Counted from the first letter of the stretch, positions 17,485-27,172 are shown. The stretch is DNA of 64,000 bases from Corynebacterium cystitidis (GCF_900187295.1 NZ_LT906473.1:1178001-1242000), one strand, 5' to 3'. Notes: generated by a model not told the origin, from the letters alone. Numbers and translations: made by a program.

Positions 17485-18926
17485 GGGTTCACCACCTCCT
17501 CAACACGAGTTGCCACGCGCTTCCATGCTGGCTGGTTCGTGAACACCACTGTTGGTTTATCACCGCGGTAAGCCGCCACCCGCTCCGCAATGCGTTGTTC
17601 CGTGATGGAATCCACCGCCGTAGTGGGATCTTGCAACACGAGGATCTTGGGGTCTGCCGCAATCGCGCGGGCCAAAGCGACACGTTGACGCTGCCCACCG
17701 GATAGTTGGCCACCGTTTTCGCCGACTTCTCGATGGGCGCCACCGGGAATATCATCTGCAGCAGCGACATAGAGAGCTTCGTCGACACGCGCCGGGTCGA
17801 GGTGGATATTGCTGCCCACCGTTCCAAAGAACAGCTCTGCCGCATGCGGGGCCACAATCACGCGATCCCGCGGAGCGGTAAGTAGTGCATCGGGAACATG
17901 CCCCGTCACTACGGTGATTCCGGACGCTAAAGCAGGCACGTGCTCGTCGTCACGCCCGAAAGCGAAATCCGCCCCCAAGACCTTCCGGATGCGCACGCCT
18001 GAGGCCTGTGCTGATGCCCAGCGTGATGCAATGTTCTTTCCCAGCATGGTCATCGGCTGGATGATGAACTGGGTCAATCCCACAACAGTGATCAGTTCAC
18101 CGATGCTGATAGTGCCAGACAAGCCAAGCCAACCTGCAGTAATACCGACGGCAATCACATACAAAGAACCAGTTGATTCAGTAAGAGTATTCAGGCGTGC
18201 CTGAGCTGCATTAGCGTTGACAGTCCGCTCATAGGCGCAGTCAGAAACACGAGAGTAGCGCTGTCGCACCGTGGCAATCGCACCGAGGCCTTTGAGCGTG
18301 CGCAAGCCCCGGACAACATCCGTGGCCGTAGCGGCGGTCTCCGCCAAAGCCTGCTGGCGTTTGCCGGATGCGCTACGGAGCGGAGTAGCTCCGGCGAGCG
18401 CGATAGCTACCACGATCGGCCCACCCACCAAAATCGCAATGCCCAAGGGCAGATGAATCGACATCACCATCACACCGACGTATAGCACCGAGACAACCTC
18501 TGCGACGGGAAACACCGTCATCATCACGGCGTCGGCCACACGCTGAGTATCCGCTGATGCAATCGACAACAACTCGCCGGCTGTCCTGAGCCTGCCGGCA
18601 ATTCCTCGCGGATGCATGATCCGATCGCTGACTGCCATGCGCAAATCATGCCCAATCAACAGTGTCGCCACGATGAGCAATCGGCGGCCGAAAAAACCCG
18701 CCACAATATTCACCAAGAACGTCGCGGCTAGTACTCCGATCCAGAACCACAAGCGCGATAAGCTATCACTTGCGATAGAGCCGTCGATAGCGTGACCCAC
18801 AATAACCGGGGTCAGCCCGTTTGTCACGAAAGTGATGGACATCAGTACCGCCGCAGGTAGGGTGCGCTGCCACCGTGAAGTGACGGTTTTGATCAGCCAC
18901 CGGGGATCTTCGGGCAGAACACTCAT
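17481..18926 (-). CDS. ABC exporter half-transporter without Walker A
   Basis: A 481-residue protein with a full ABC-exporter membrane domain (about 20-320) and a shortened ATPase domain. The place expected to hold Walker A reads ITVVTGHVPDALLT, with no GxxGxGKS/T. A normal signature LSGGQRQRVALARAI is at 408-422. Walker B is ILVLQDP, where proline (434) replaces the catalytic glutamate, and the H-loop histidine is replaced (FTNQPAW). It is the first gene of the exporter operon and overlaps the partner gene. The defects complement those of the partner, which suggests a stable specialised heterodimer rather than a pseudogene. Confidence 0.88.
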   Translation of the reverse strand: MSVLPEDPRWLIKTVTSRWQRTLPAAVLMSITFVTNGLTPVIVGHAIDGSIASDSLSRLWFWIGVLAATFLVNIVAGFFGRRLLIVATLLIGHDLRMAVSDRIMHPRGIAGRLRTAGELLSIASADTQRVADAVMMTVFPVAEVVSVLYVGVMVMSIHLPLGIAILVGGPIVVAIALAGATPLRSASGKRQQALAETAATATDVVRGLRTLKGLGAIATVRQRYSRVSDCAYERTVNANAAQARLNTLTESTGSLYVIAVGITAGWLGLSGTISIGELITVVGLTQFIIQPMTMLGKNIASRWASAQASGVRIRKVLGADFAFGRDDEHVPALASGITVVTGHVPDALLTAPRDRVIVAPHAAELFFGTVGSNIHLDPARVDEALYVAAADDIPGGAHREVGENGGQLSGGQRQRVALARAIAADPKILVLQDPTTAVDSITEQRIAERVAAYRGDKPTVVFTNQPAWKRVATRVEEVVNP

Positions 18927-18959
18927 GGGTGCTCATCTTACGTGCAAACTCGCGTTTGC

Positions 18960-19022
18960 CTGGTCGATGGATCTTCAAAAACAGGGGCAAAAAACAACGA
19001 TTCAGCACGATCCATCGACCAG
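18960..19022. repeat. Perfect 14-bp inverted repeat in a divergent intergenic region
   Basis: CTGGTCGATGGATC (18960-18973) is repeated inverted as GATCCATCGACCAG (19009-19022), with a 35-bp A-rich spacer. It lies between the exporter operon and the methyltransferase gene, which diverge from here. It could be an operator or regulator-binding site for both, or a trace of a small mobile element. No target duplication is visible. Confidence 0.75.
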
Positions 19023-19075
19023 ACCCACCGAGAGCTGGCCACCATCAACGCGTGTTGGGAGTATTTTAGACACCT

Positions 19076-19891
19076 ATGACTATTACTCCCCCCAGCCAAA
19101 AGGAAGCCCCCACGTTCCGCAACGATGCGCACAGGCGCGATGTGGCAGCAGCCTTTGCCCACGGAGCAGACCTTTACGATGACGTTCGCCCTACCTATCC
19201 TGCCGAAGTAACAGCACTTCTCGACGATTGCCCTGTGATTCTGGACTGCGGCTGCGGCACCGGGAAACTGACGCGAGTCATCGTCAACGCATCTCAATCC
19301 AAGACCAATGCAACGGCAGGAACGACCGTGCTGGCCTGCGATCCTTCCGCTGACATGACGCGCGTGTGCGCCACCCAATTACCCGATGTGCATGTGTGGC
19401 GTGCCACGGCCGAAGCAACAGGACTCGCCGACGACACCGTGGACGCCATCACGTGTGGGCAAACGTGGCACTGGGTAGACCCCATCGCCGCGAGTCAGGA
19501 GGCAGACCGGGTGATCCGGCCCGGTGGGAAACTGGTGCTGCTCTGGAACACGCTCGACACGTCGCACCCGTGGGTGCTGCGTTTGACACGCATTATGCGC
19601 TCCGGTGACATCCAACGCGCGGGATTCTACCCCGAGGTGGCTAGCCCCTGGCAGCTTGACCAGGAGATGCGTTCAACGTGGGTGCAGCATCTCACCACCG
19701 ATCAGGTATACGCCTTAAGCCAAACTCGCTCATCGTGGCTGCGCGCCAACCAGAAAACCCGCACGCGGATGCGCGACAACCTGTACTGGTATTTGTTTGA
19801 GCACCTCGAATACCAGCCCGGACAATTACTGCCAATCCCCTACCGTCTCGACGTGTTCGTGTACACGCGTCGCACCGGCGAGCTGTCTTAA
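19076..19891 (+). CDS. Class I SAM-dependent methyltransferase
   Basis: A 271-residue protein. Motif I is VILDCGCGTGKLTR (residues about 54-67); the acidic motif II is LACDPSADM; motif with DAITCGQTWHWVD follows, and RPGGKLVLLWN is the usual post-motif. The pattern matches the UbiE/BioC-like methyltransferase_11 group, specifically actinobacterial proteins with a GQTWHWVD motif. Substrate unknown. It is divergent from the ABC exporter operon, separated by the 14-bp inverted repeat. Confidence 0.87.
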   Translation: MTITPPSQKEAPTFRNDAHRRDVAAAFAHGADLYDDVRPTYPAEVTALLDDCPVILDCGCGTGKLTRVIVNASQSKTNATAGTTVLACDPSADMTRVCATQLPDVHVWRATAEATGLADDTVDAITCGQTWHWVDPIAASQEADRVIRPGGKLVLLWNTLDTSHPWVLRLTRIMRSGDIQRAGFYPEVASPWQLDQEMRSTWVQHLTTDQVYALSQTRSSWLRANQKTRTRMRDNLYWYLFEHLEYQPGQLLPIPYRLDVFVYTRRTGELS

Positions 19892-19905
19892 GAAATAGTG
19901 TCCGG

Positions 19906-21666
19906 CTAGTCGCTATCGCCGGTGTGGCGGACCTGGAAGAAGTTCAGGCTTTCTAACGTGGCATCCACGCCTCCTGCTTTATTCTCACCACTCGGCCAGC
20001 GATGATCCATCCCGGCAATGGAAATGAGCTGCAGATCTGTGGCACAGTAGCCGTTATATTTGATGGATTCCACGCTGGTGGGATAGCCATCAACGTGTGA
20101 TTTTTCCAGCTTTGGCCCTGGTTTCGGCTGGCTGCACTCGCTGTCTTCGGCAGCATCAAGCAGTGTGTCGGTGGCACTGAGATACCGGAAAGTCCCGCCG
20201 AATACCTCACGGACATCGCCGTCGAATTCCACCAGGTCGTCGGCAGTTCCGTGGAAGCTGAGGTAATTGATGGGGCTTTCCGCGCAGCCATCGATCACAC
20301 TTTCATATATGGCGGCACCGGCAGTGGTGATCGTCGAAAAGCGACCCGGGCGCTGGCAGGATAAGTAGCGGACAAAGCCACCACCATTGGAAAAGCCTGT
20401 TGCAAACACGCGCTGCTGGTCTACCGAATAGGTGCTGCTAATCGTGTTATGCAGCTGATCCATAAATGCTAAATCGCTGCGCCCCGAAGGATCGGCAGCA
20501 TAAAAGGTTGGGGCCCAAGATTCATCGACGCCCTGTGGGTACACCACAATCGCATCGGCAAACTTATGAAACTCAGTGGCATCAGCCATGTTCTGCGGGT
20601 TAGACCCTCTCCCATGAACCACATAGATCACTGGAAGGCGCCCGTTCTGCCACCCCTCGGGGGCGGACACACGGTAATAGCGGTCAGTCCCGTCAACGTT
20701 GATAACTTCTTCATGCAGCTCCTCGCCAGCACCCTCACTGCCTTGTTTCACTGCGCTATAGTTTGAGCGATCTACGCTGATCTCGTAGCCGTCGTAGTTC
20801 ACGCGCAGCCGGCTGCCGTCGTAGGTGAGGTCAGCGCTATTCAGCCAGTTATATGAACCCTCGCTAAGCCAAGTTGTGCCCTTCCGATCCGGGCCCATGT
20901 TGCCAGCCATCGTGACCATTTTTCCATCACCGGAGGTATTAATAGAGACGCTGTTGGCGACATCGTGCGTCTCCGGTACCCAGCCCCAGTCCACCTGGCT
21001 TCCTTGACAGCCAAAGGTCATCCATCCTCCCCTCGGCTGCACCACACACGTTACGTTCTCCCCATCCAGGTTGGCCGTAATATATTGCGTGGGAATCGTG
21101 TGGGGCTCACCGAAAAAGTTGGCGACCTCATCGTCGGTAAGCTCCTGCATCCCGTCCTCTCTCAGCTTAAAGCCAGCGGAATACTCGAGGCTTGCGCACG
21201 TCAACTCCTCATCGGCGGTGGCGGCGCAGGCTCCGCCGGGAAAACTGACGAAGTCGCCGGGCCTCATCGCGTCAACGACAATAGCCTGCTCCGTTTCCAG
21301 GTTGTCATCGTCCCACCCGGGCGCCATCGACCACGCCCCATGTGCGTCTGCAAAGCTAAACGACTCTCCTGTGCTCTTGACACAGCCATAGTCGCTGCCG
21401 GCAGACGCACCACACGTCCACCCGGGCACCTGGTCTGCGATGACAGCACCGCGCGCAGGAAAGCTGTGGCCCACAGCATGGATCAGCGGGAAGGCAGGGT
21501 TGCTTTCCGACGCATCCCCTGTCAGCTCCGGCAGAGCCGATGCCTCATCATCACCTAGCCCTGGCAAGCTTGGCATACCAATATGGCAGGCTGCCGTTGC
21601 CACCGCGACAAGGCCTGCGACAACTATCGCTAAGACGGCGCGGACCAACTGTGACACTTTCACCAC
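19906..21666 (-). CDS. Large depolymerase-like lipoprotein with extra N-terminal domain
   Basis: A 586-residue lipoprotein starting at GTG 21666 (AGGAAG ribosome site), three bases after the der stop. Lipobox TAAC with Cys27. Residues 30-310 form an unrecognised extracellular domain with three spaced cysteine pairs (85/95, 147/157, 207/220), probably disulfides. Residues 315-586 are a polyhydroxybutyrate-depolymerase-like esterase: YVVHGRGSN, nucleophile Ser427 in GFSNGGG, Asp in FHGTADDLV, and His in AGMDHRWPSG. The esterase domain is paralogous to 14702-15718. Location directly behind der suggests cotranscription, but no functional link is obvious. Confidence 0.82.
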   Translation of the reverse strand: MVKVSQLVRAVLAIVVAGLVAVATAACHIGMPSLPGLGDDEASALPELTGDASESNPAFPLIHAVGHSFPARGAVIADQVPGWTCGASAGSDYGCVKSTGESFSFADAHGAWSMAPGWDDDNLETEQAIVVDAMRPGDFVSFPGGACAATADEELTCASLEYSAGFKLREDGMQELTDDEVANFFGEPHTIPTQYITANLDGENVTCVVQPRGGWMTFGCQGSQVDWGWVPETHDVANSVSINTSGDGKMVTMAGNMGPDRKGTTWLSEGSYNWLNSADLTYDGSRLRVNYDGYEISVDRSNYSAVKQGSEGAGEELHEEVINVDGTDRYYRVSAPEGWQNGRLPVIYVVHGRGSNPQNMADATEFHKFADAIVVYPQGVDESWAPTFYAADPSGRSDLAFMDQLHNTISSTYSVDQQRVFATGFSNGGGFVRYLSCQRPGRFSTITTAGAAIYESVIDGCAESPINYLSFHGTADDLVEFDGDVREVFGGTFRYLSATDTLLDAAEDSECSQPKPGPKLEKSHVDGYPTSVESIKYNGYCATDLQLISIAGMDHRWPSGENKAGGVDATLESLNFFQVRHTGDSD

Positions 21667-21669
21667 AAT

Positions 21670-23229
21670 CTACTTCCTGCGGCGTTCACGCACGCGCACC
21701 GCGATGCGCACCGGTGTACCGTGATAGCCGAACTGCTCACGGAACTTCCGTTCCAAATAACGGCGGTAACCAGCGTCCAGGAAACCGGTAGTGAATAAGA
21801 CAATTGTCGGTGGGCGGGTGGACGCCATGGTTGCGAACAGGACGCGCGGCAAGCGGTTATTGTTCATTGGTGGAGGGTTAGCTGCGATCGCTTCCCGCAA
21901 CCAATTGTTCAGCTGGCCGGTGGAGATGCGCTTATCCCAATTTTCGACAGCCTCGATCATGGCAGGTTCTAGCTTGTGCAGTGCCCTGCCCGATTGTGCC
22001 GAAATATTGATCTTGGAAACCCACGGTAACCGGTCAATCTGCAGATCAATCTCGCGGTCGAAGAAGTAGCGGCGGTCCTCGTCCATGAGGTCCCACTTAT
22101 TAAACGCAATCACGAGCGCTTTACCCGCATCAATGACCATGGATATGATGCGCTGGTCCTGCTCGGTGATTTCCTGGGATGAGTCGATGAGGACGATACA
22201 CACTTCAGCCGCTTCAATGGTGTTCTGGGTGCGCAGCGAGGCGTAGTACTCGTGCCCTTGGGCCGCCTTCACCTTACGGCGCAGGCCTGCGGTGTCAATG
22301 AACTGCCAGGTGCGCTGGTCGAGCGTAATCATTTCATCGACCGGGTCCACCGTAGTGCCCGCAACGTTATCTACCACGGATCGGTCTGAGTTAGATAGTT
22401 TGTTCAGCAGGCTTGATTTACCCACGTTGGGCTTGCCGACGAGTGCTACGCGCCGTGGGCCTTCCGTAATCGAGGACGCTTGGCGTGGTTCCGCAGGGAA
22501 ATGGCGAACAATTTCATCGAGCACGTCAGCATTGCCCCGTCCGTGCAAAGCCGATACCGGCCATGGGTCGCCCAGGCCGAGGCCGTACAATTCTGCGACG
22601 TCGGCCCACTGGTTATCAGACTCAAACTTATTGGCCACCAAAATCACGGGCACGTCAGAACGCTGCAGGTTGTGTGCCATCGCCGAGTCCGATTCGGTGA
22701 TGCCCACGTGCGAGTCCACCACCATCACGATCACGTCAGCCGTAGCCATCGCGGCCTCAGACTGGCGTGCGATAGCAGCGTGGATCCCCTTCGCGTCTGG
22801 GTCCCAGCCGCCGGTGTCCTGCACCCAGTATCGTTGCCCATTCCATTCAGCGAGATAGCTCACGCGGTCACGTGTGACACCGGGGTGGTCTTCCACAACG
22901 GCTTCCCGGCGCCCCAAAAAGCGGTTGACCATGGTGGATTTACCAACGTTGGGCCTGCCTACAACAGCCACCGTTGGCAGCGCTTCTTCAACGAGGTGTG
23001 GATCGAGGATGCCAAGACGCTCGTCGAGAGCCTCCCAGTCTTCCTCTGTCATCTCCTCGAAGTCGAAATCGTCTTCGTCAAAGCCCTCATCGGCCCATCC
23101 ACCGCCGGGGTTTTCCACGATCTCATCGGTGTAGGCTTGATCTGCGTCAAGTTCCTCGCCACCACCGAAGGCATAGACAAAGTTTGTCGTGCCATCATGC
23201 TCGGTCTGGCCCGTGTTTTTCTCGGTCAC
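21670..23229 (-). CDS. der: Ribosome-assembly GTPase Der (EngA)
   Basis: A 519-residue protein with two tandem GTPase domains. G1 motifs are GRPNVGKS (91-98) and GKPNVGKS (265-272); NKxD motifs are NKFES-type in the first (NKFE) and NKWD in the second. The C-terminal KH-like domain follows. An acidic N-terminal extension of about 85 residues is typical of actinobacterial Der. It acts in maturation of the 50S subunit. ATG overlaps the cmk stop (ATGA). Confidence 0.96.
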   Translation of the reverse strand: MTEKNTGQTEHDGTTNFVYAFGGGEELDADQAYTDEIVENPGGGWADEGFDEDDFDFEEMTEEDWEALDERLGILDPHLVEEALPTVAVVGRPNVGKSTMVNRFLGRREAVVEDHPGVTRDRVSYLAEWNGQRYWVQDTGGWDPDAKGIHAAIARQSEAAMATADVIVMVVDSHVGITESDSAMAHNLQRSDVPVILVANKFESDNQWADVAELYGLGLGDPWPVSALHGRGNADVLDEIVRHFPAEPRQASSITEGPRRVALVGKPNVGKSSLLNKLSNSDRSVVDNVAGTTVDPVDEMITLDQRTWQFIDTAGLRRKVKAAQGHEYYASLRTQNTIEAAEVCIVLIDSSQEITEQDQRIISMVIDAGKALVIAFNKWDLMDEDRRYFFDREIDLQIDRLPWVSKINISAQSGRALHKLEPAMIEAVENWDKRISTGQLNNWLREAIAANPPPMNNNRLPRVLFATMASTRPPTIVLFTTGFLDAGYRRYLERKFREQFGYHGTPVRIAVRVRERRRK

Positions 23230-23921
23230 TTCGCGCTCTTTTCAATTACGGAGATCAACGCTGCCACAACCTCGTCAGGGGTCAGATCAGACGTATCAAT
23301 CACCTCGGCATCATCGGCAGGCCGCAGGGGCGACGTTGCGCGCGACGAATCAAGCTCATCACGGCGCTGGACATCGGCAAGCACCGTGTCATAGTCAGCC
23401 CCACGTCCAGCAGCGATATCTTGGTCATAACGGCGGCGGGCCCGCACGTCAGCACTAGCAGTGAGAAACACCTTCGCCGGTGCTGTATCGAGCACAACAG
23501 TCCCGATGTCGCGGCCTTCGACGATGGCGCGGTGCGCATCGCGGGCCAGCTTGCGTTGTAACTCCACCAAATTCTTCCGCACCTCCGGGATCGCTGAGAC
23601 AGCAGAAACCGCACGCGTAACCTCAGGCCCGCGGATCTCCCCAGAGACATCGTCGCCGCTCAGCAAGACCTCAGTGGAATCAGGGTCATCAGACACCGTC
23701 AAAGGCAAATTTGCCGTAGTAGCAATCACAGCTGCTGTATCGTCGGGGTCCACCCCCGCGCGCAGCACAGCCAATGTAGCCACGCGGTACATCGCACCTG
23801 TGTCCACATACTTCGCGTCCAACTGTTTGGCCAATGCGCGGCAGGTCGACGACTTGCCGGTGCCAGACGGGCCATCGACTGCGAGGATCAGGCCGCCGTG
23901 AGGCATATTTGACAGGTTCAC
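23226..23921 (-). CDS. cmk: Cytidylate kinase
   Basis: A 231-residue protein. Walker [11 protein letters not shown] near residues 16-25 is followed by [13 protein letters not shown], both signatures of CMP kinase, and by GRDIGTVV. It phosphorylates CMP and dCMP. The start overlaps the rluB stop by ATGA and the end overlaps der, forming the conserved rluB-cmk-der series. Confidence 0.95.
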   Translation of the reverse strand: MNLSNMPHGGLILAVDGPSGTGKSSTCRALAKQLDAKYVDTGAMYRVATLAVLRAGVDPDDTAAVIATTANLPLTVSDDPDSTEVLLSGDDVSGEIRGPEVTRAVSAVSAIPEVRKNLVELQRKLARDAHRAIVEGRDIGTVVLDTAPAKVFLTASADVRARRRYDQDIAAGRGADYDTVLADVQRRDELDSSRATSPLRPADDAEVIDTSDLTPDEVVAALISVIEKSAK

Positions 23922-24835
23922 ATTCCCACCGCCTTGTACAAAGATGTCAGTTCGGAAGAGTTCAAAGAACGCAGCGTACCCGGTTTCTGTTCACCGAGCT
24001 GCACGGTATGCATCTTGGTGCGTACTAGGCGCTGCACCGGGTAACCAGCCGCTTTGAGCAGCCGGCGCACAATGTGTTTGCGGCCTTCGTGTAGTTCCAC
24101 CCGAACCAGGGACTGGCCGTTGTGCACATCCACGATCTGTGCATAGTCGACTTTCGCCGGGCCGTCGTCAAGCTCTATACCCTTCTTCAGTTCGCGAACC
24201 AAGGAGCTCTTCGCCTCGCCCAGCACGGTAGCCAAGTACGTCTTTGACACCTCAAACTTGGGGTGGGTCAGGCGGTTGGCCAGCTCACCGTCGTTAGTAA
24301 GCAGCAACAATCCCTCGGTGTCTGCATCGAGGCGTCCGACGTGGAAAAGTCGCTGCCCTGAGACAGTCTTCTCGGCAACATAGTCGCCCACGCACGGCCT
24401 GTCCATCTCATCGATCATGGTGGTGTGCACGCCACGTGGCTTATTAAATACGAAGTATTCGTGATCTTCATTAACGTTCACGCGCACACCGTCAACGCGA
24501 ATGATGTCCACGTTGGGGTTAACGCGCATGCCTTGTCTACGCACGGTTTCGCCGTTGACTTCGACACGGCCCTTGTCGATCATCACTTCCGCGTGTCGAC
24601 GAGAAGCGATACCTGCCTGGGCCAAAACTTTCTGGAGGCGGATTCCTTGTGGCTTGTCGGCATCATCGTCCCACCAGTTGTCGGCCAAGGGATGGTCTGA
24701 TTTCTTTTGTGCATTCTTCGCGCGCTGTTGGCGGCTAACGTGCTGTTTACGCGCCGGTTTCGCGTTGGACAAGAAAAACTCGTCGTCTTGCTTGTCGTTG
24801 TCCGGTGTGCCTTCTCGGCGAGCGGGAGGGGTCAT
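23918..24835 (-). CDS. rluB: 23S rRNA pseudouridine synthase RluB-type
   Basis: About 305 residues from ATG 24835 (AGGACT upstream); a longer reading to 25015 would overlap scpB and is rejected. An N-terminal basic, low-complexity part of about 70 residues precedes an S4 RNA-binding domain (IRLQKVLAQAGIASRRHAEVM). The RsuA/RluB catalytic domain has GRLDADTEGLLLLTNDG with the catalytic Asp. It modifies U2605-equivalent in 23S rRNA in the family. Operon with scpA, scpB, cmk and der. Confidence 0.93.
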   Translation of the reverse strand: MTPPARREGTPDNDKQDDEFFLSNAKPARKQHVSRQQRAKNAQKKSDHPLADNWWDDDADKPQGIRLQKVLAQAGIASRRHAEVMIDKGRVEVNGETVRRQGMRVNPNVDIIRVDGVRVNVNEDHEYFVFNKPRGVHTTMIDEMDRPCVGDYVAEKTVSGQRLFHVGRLDADTEGLLLLTNDGELANRLTHPKFEVSKTYLATVLGEAKSSLVRELKKGIELDDGPAKVDYAQIVDVHNGQSLVRVELHEGRKHIVRRLLKAAGYPVQRLVRTKMHTVQLGEQKPGTLRSLNSSELTSLYKAVGM

Positions 24836-24881
24836 AGTTAGTCCTTGACTCTCGATATGCGATTGTTGAACGGTGATGATG

Positions 24882-25433
24882 CTACCAGGCATCTTCGATT
24901 GAATCGACTTCTGGAAGCAACGGCGCAAGATCCGGCAATCTGTCCAGAGAGTCAATACCAAGCAGCTCAAGGAACAGTTCCGTTGTAACGTAGCGGTGTG
25001 CGCCAGTAGCCTCATCCGGCTCTACCTCACGGACGAGTCCGCGAAGCGAAAGCGTCCGCATCACACCGTCGACATTGACCCCACGCACGCCCGCCACCTG
25101 GGCGCGGGTGACCGGCTGTCGGTAAGCCACCACCGCGAGCGTTTCCATCGCTGCGCGCGACAGTCGGGTTTGGGTGCCGTCGAGCAAAAACTTTTCGACG
25201 GCCTCCGCGTTGTCTTGTCGCGTATACAACCGCCAGCCTTCTTCAGTCTCGCGCAAATCTATGCCACTGCCGCGGGAGTCTAACTCGTCGGAAAGCAAAC
25301 GCAGCTGATCACGAACGTCTGCAACCTCGGCGCCAAGCGCCGCTGCAAGTGTTTCTGCCGCGGCGGGAGTATCGATAACTAACAGAATCGACTCAAGCTG
25401 CGAACGCAACTGGCTAACCATGGGCAGGTTCAT
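24882..25433 (-). CDS. scpB: Segregation and condensation protein ScpB
   Basis: A 183-residue protein with two winged-helix domains (SQLRSQLESILLVIDTPAAA, then LSRAAMETLAVVAYRQPVTR). ScpB pairs with ScpA and Smc to form the condensin-like complex. It is separated from scpA by a sulfurtransferase gene, an arrangement also known from C. glutamicum. Confidence 0.95.
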   Translation of the reverse strand: MNLPMVSQLRSQLESILLVIDTPAAAETLAAALGAEVADVRDQLRLLSDELDSRGSGIDLRETEEGWRLYTRQDNAEAVEKFLLDGTQTRLSRAAMETLAVVAYRQPVTRAQVAGVRGVNVDGVMRTLSLRGLVREVEPDEATGAHRYVTTELFLELLGIDSLDRLPDLAPLLPEVDSIEDAW

Positions 25434-25444
25434 CTAGTGTCTCC

Positions 25445-26233
25445 CTACCTCGTCGCTTTTGTCGCTATTTCGCGGCCGGAATCGGGCCTCCCCCACTGCG
25501 ACCAGGAGCCTTCGTACACTACGAGATCTTTCCTTCCGGCAAGGGTAGCGGCGAAAGCGTCGACGCACGCAGTCACCCCTGAGCCACAGGAAAACACGAG
25601 ATGGTCATCCGGAAAAAGTTTCGCCAGCTCCTCTGGCGTTTTGAACGTGCCGTCTGGGTTGTACACCTCTGTGTAGGGCACGTTGCGCGACCCGGGAATA
25701 TGGCCGCAGCGTAGCCCTGGGCGGGGTTCCTCCACCACGCCGGTGAAACGGTCGTGCGAGCGGGCATCCACCACAGTACGGTCGGTCCGCTCTACCTCAT
25801 CAGCGTCCACCAGCAGGCTCCACGTGGGGCTCGATAAGAACGATCCCGGCGTGGCCGGTTTGTCTTGTGGCGCACACAGCTCTCCCCCGGCAGATACCCA
25901 GGCGTTAAGGCCACCGTCGAGAAGTGCGACATCGCGCACCCCGGCAACCCGAGCAAGCCACCAAATGCGGGCAGCCGTTGCACCGTCAGAATCGTAGACG
26001 ACTACGGGTGTGTCTTCCGAAACTCCGTAGGAGGCAAACACCTCCTGAATCTGGTGAGGCACCGTGTGCGGGAGAGGGTCCGAGGCATCGGAGAAATCGC
26101 CTTCCAGATCTGCGACATACGCCCCGCACATCACCTGCGTCGGCGGATTGGGGCCCATGGAAGCGTGGAAAACCACCACCGCGGCCCTTTCACGCAAGAA
26201 GCGCAGCTGGTCTGGTGTAATGAGTAACTCCAT
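25445..26233 (-). CDS. Rhodanese-type sulfurtransferase
   Basis: About 262 residues; ATG 26233 is preferred to GTG 26239. Two rhodanese domains are seen; the C-terminal one has the active loop CGSGVTA with catalytic cysteine, the N-terminal one is the inactive copy (VVYDSDGATAARIWW). This is the layout of thiosulfate or 3-mercaptopyruvate sulfurtransferases (SseA family). The CGSGVTA loop type fits mercaptopyruvate sulfurtransferase slightly better, but substrate cannot be fixed. It lies between scpA and scpB on the same strand. Confidence 0.9.
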   Translation of the reverse strand: MELLITPDQLRFLRERAAVVVFHASMGPNPPTQVMCGAYVADLEGDFSDASDPLPHTVPHQIQEVFASYGVSEDTPVVVYDSDGATAARIWWLARVAGVRDVALLDGGLNAWVSAGGELCAPQDKPATPGSFLSSPTWSLLVDADEVERTDRTVVDARSHDRFTGVVEEPRPGLRCGHIPGSRNVPYTEVYNPDGTFKTPEELAKLFPDDHLVFSCGSGVTACVDAFAATLAGRKDLVVYEGSWSQWGRPDSGREIATKATR

Positions 26234-26323
26234 GGTCACGTAGTCTAATGCGTCCCAACCCAGCGTGGGTTAAGTCCCCACAAGCTTCCCGCTCACCGCG
26301 GGCATCACCAACCTACAAACCTG

Positions 26324-27172
26324 CTACGACCAGTTAGCGGCGGCGACCACGGCGGGGTCCACATCGATACCAGTCCAGGCAATATCGAGTGGGCCCAAAG
26401 CCTCCTCCTGCTCCGTGTCTACGGCGCGCGCCTTATACAGCTCAAGTAACGCCAAAAACCGCCCGACAACCTCCATTGACCGCGTGCAATCTCGAGTCAA
26501 GGCGGCAAACGACATCCACGTGTCCTCCCCCACCAGTTTGAGCGTGTCCAGGATCTTGCCAGCCTGCTCCGGCACCGACACCTCCACCTGATGCAGATGG
26601 TCCACCCGGACCTCCTCGGCGGCTTTGGGCCGAAACACACTGGCGGCCAGCTCCGCGAAGGTTGCCGCAGTGTGCCCGAGGCTGACCGGCGGCAAAAGGT
26701 CAACGAACTGCTCCTCCATGGACACCGCCCGCGGGTAACGCCTGCGCGCATTCTGCTGCCATTGCACAAACAGGTCAGCCACCTGCTGATAGGCCCGATA
26801 CTGCAGCAAACGAGCAAAAAGCAGGTCGCGGGATTCCAGTAGCTCCAAATCCTCGGCATCATCTACATTGCCACGAGGCAACAAACGCGCAGCCTTCAAA
26901 TCCAGCAGCGTTGCAGCGATCACCAAAAACTCTGTGACCTCGTCCAACTCTGCAGTCTCACCCAACGCACGCGTATAAGCGATAAACTCATCCGTCACCT
27001 CAGCAAGAGCTACCTCGGTGACGTCCAACTTCTTCGCGCTGATCAAATTGAGCAAGAGATCAAACGGGCCCTCAAAATTATGAAGCACAAGTGTAAAACC
27101 GGTGATCTCAGGCTGGTAAGCGCCCTGCGGCACAGCAGGCGGGCTGGCCGGGGGCGTCGTCGTTACGCTCAC
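26324..27172 (-). CDS. scpA: Segregation and condensation protein ScpA
   Basis: A 282-residue kleisin-type protein with the family opening FTLVLHNFEGPFDLLLNLI and EVTEFLVIAATLLDLKAARLLP. It bridges Smc heads in the chromosome-organising complex. It directly follows parA, giving a chromosome-segregation cluster parA-scpA-(sulfurtransferase)-scpB. Confidence 0.95.
   Translation of the reverse strand: MSVTTTPPASPPAVPQGAYQPEITGFTLVLHNFEGPFDLLLNLISAKKLDVTEVALAEVTDEFIAYTRALGETAELDEVTEFLVIAATLLDLKAARLLPRGNVDDAEDLELLESRDLLFARLLQYRAYQQVADLFVQWQQNARRRYPRAVSMEEQFVDLLPPVSLGHTAATFAELAASVFRPKAAEEVRVDHLHQVEVSVPEQAGKILDTLKLVGEDTWMSFAALTRDCTRSMEVVGRFLALLELYKARAVDTEQEEALGPLDIAWTGIDVDPAVVAAANWS

Noticed and set aside
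17481..18926. Smaller ABC half as a decayed gene
   Set aside because: The frame is open, signature and membrane domain are well kept, and defects match those of the partner, which favours a functional degenerate subunit.
22480..23394. Long plus-strand frame (304 codons) opposite der and cmk
   Set aside because: It is antisense to clearly conserved Der and Cmk coding sequence, has no recognisable domain and reflects codon bias of the real genes.
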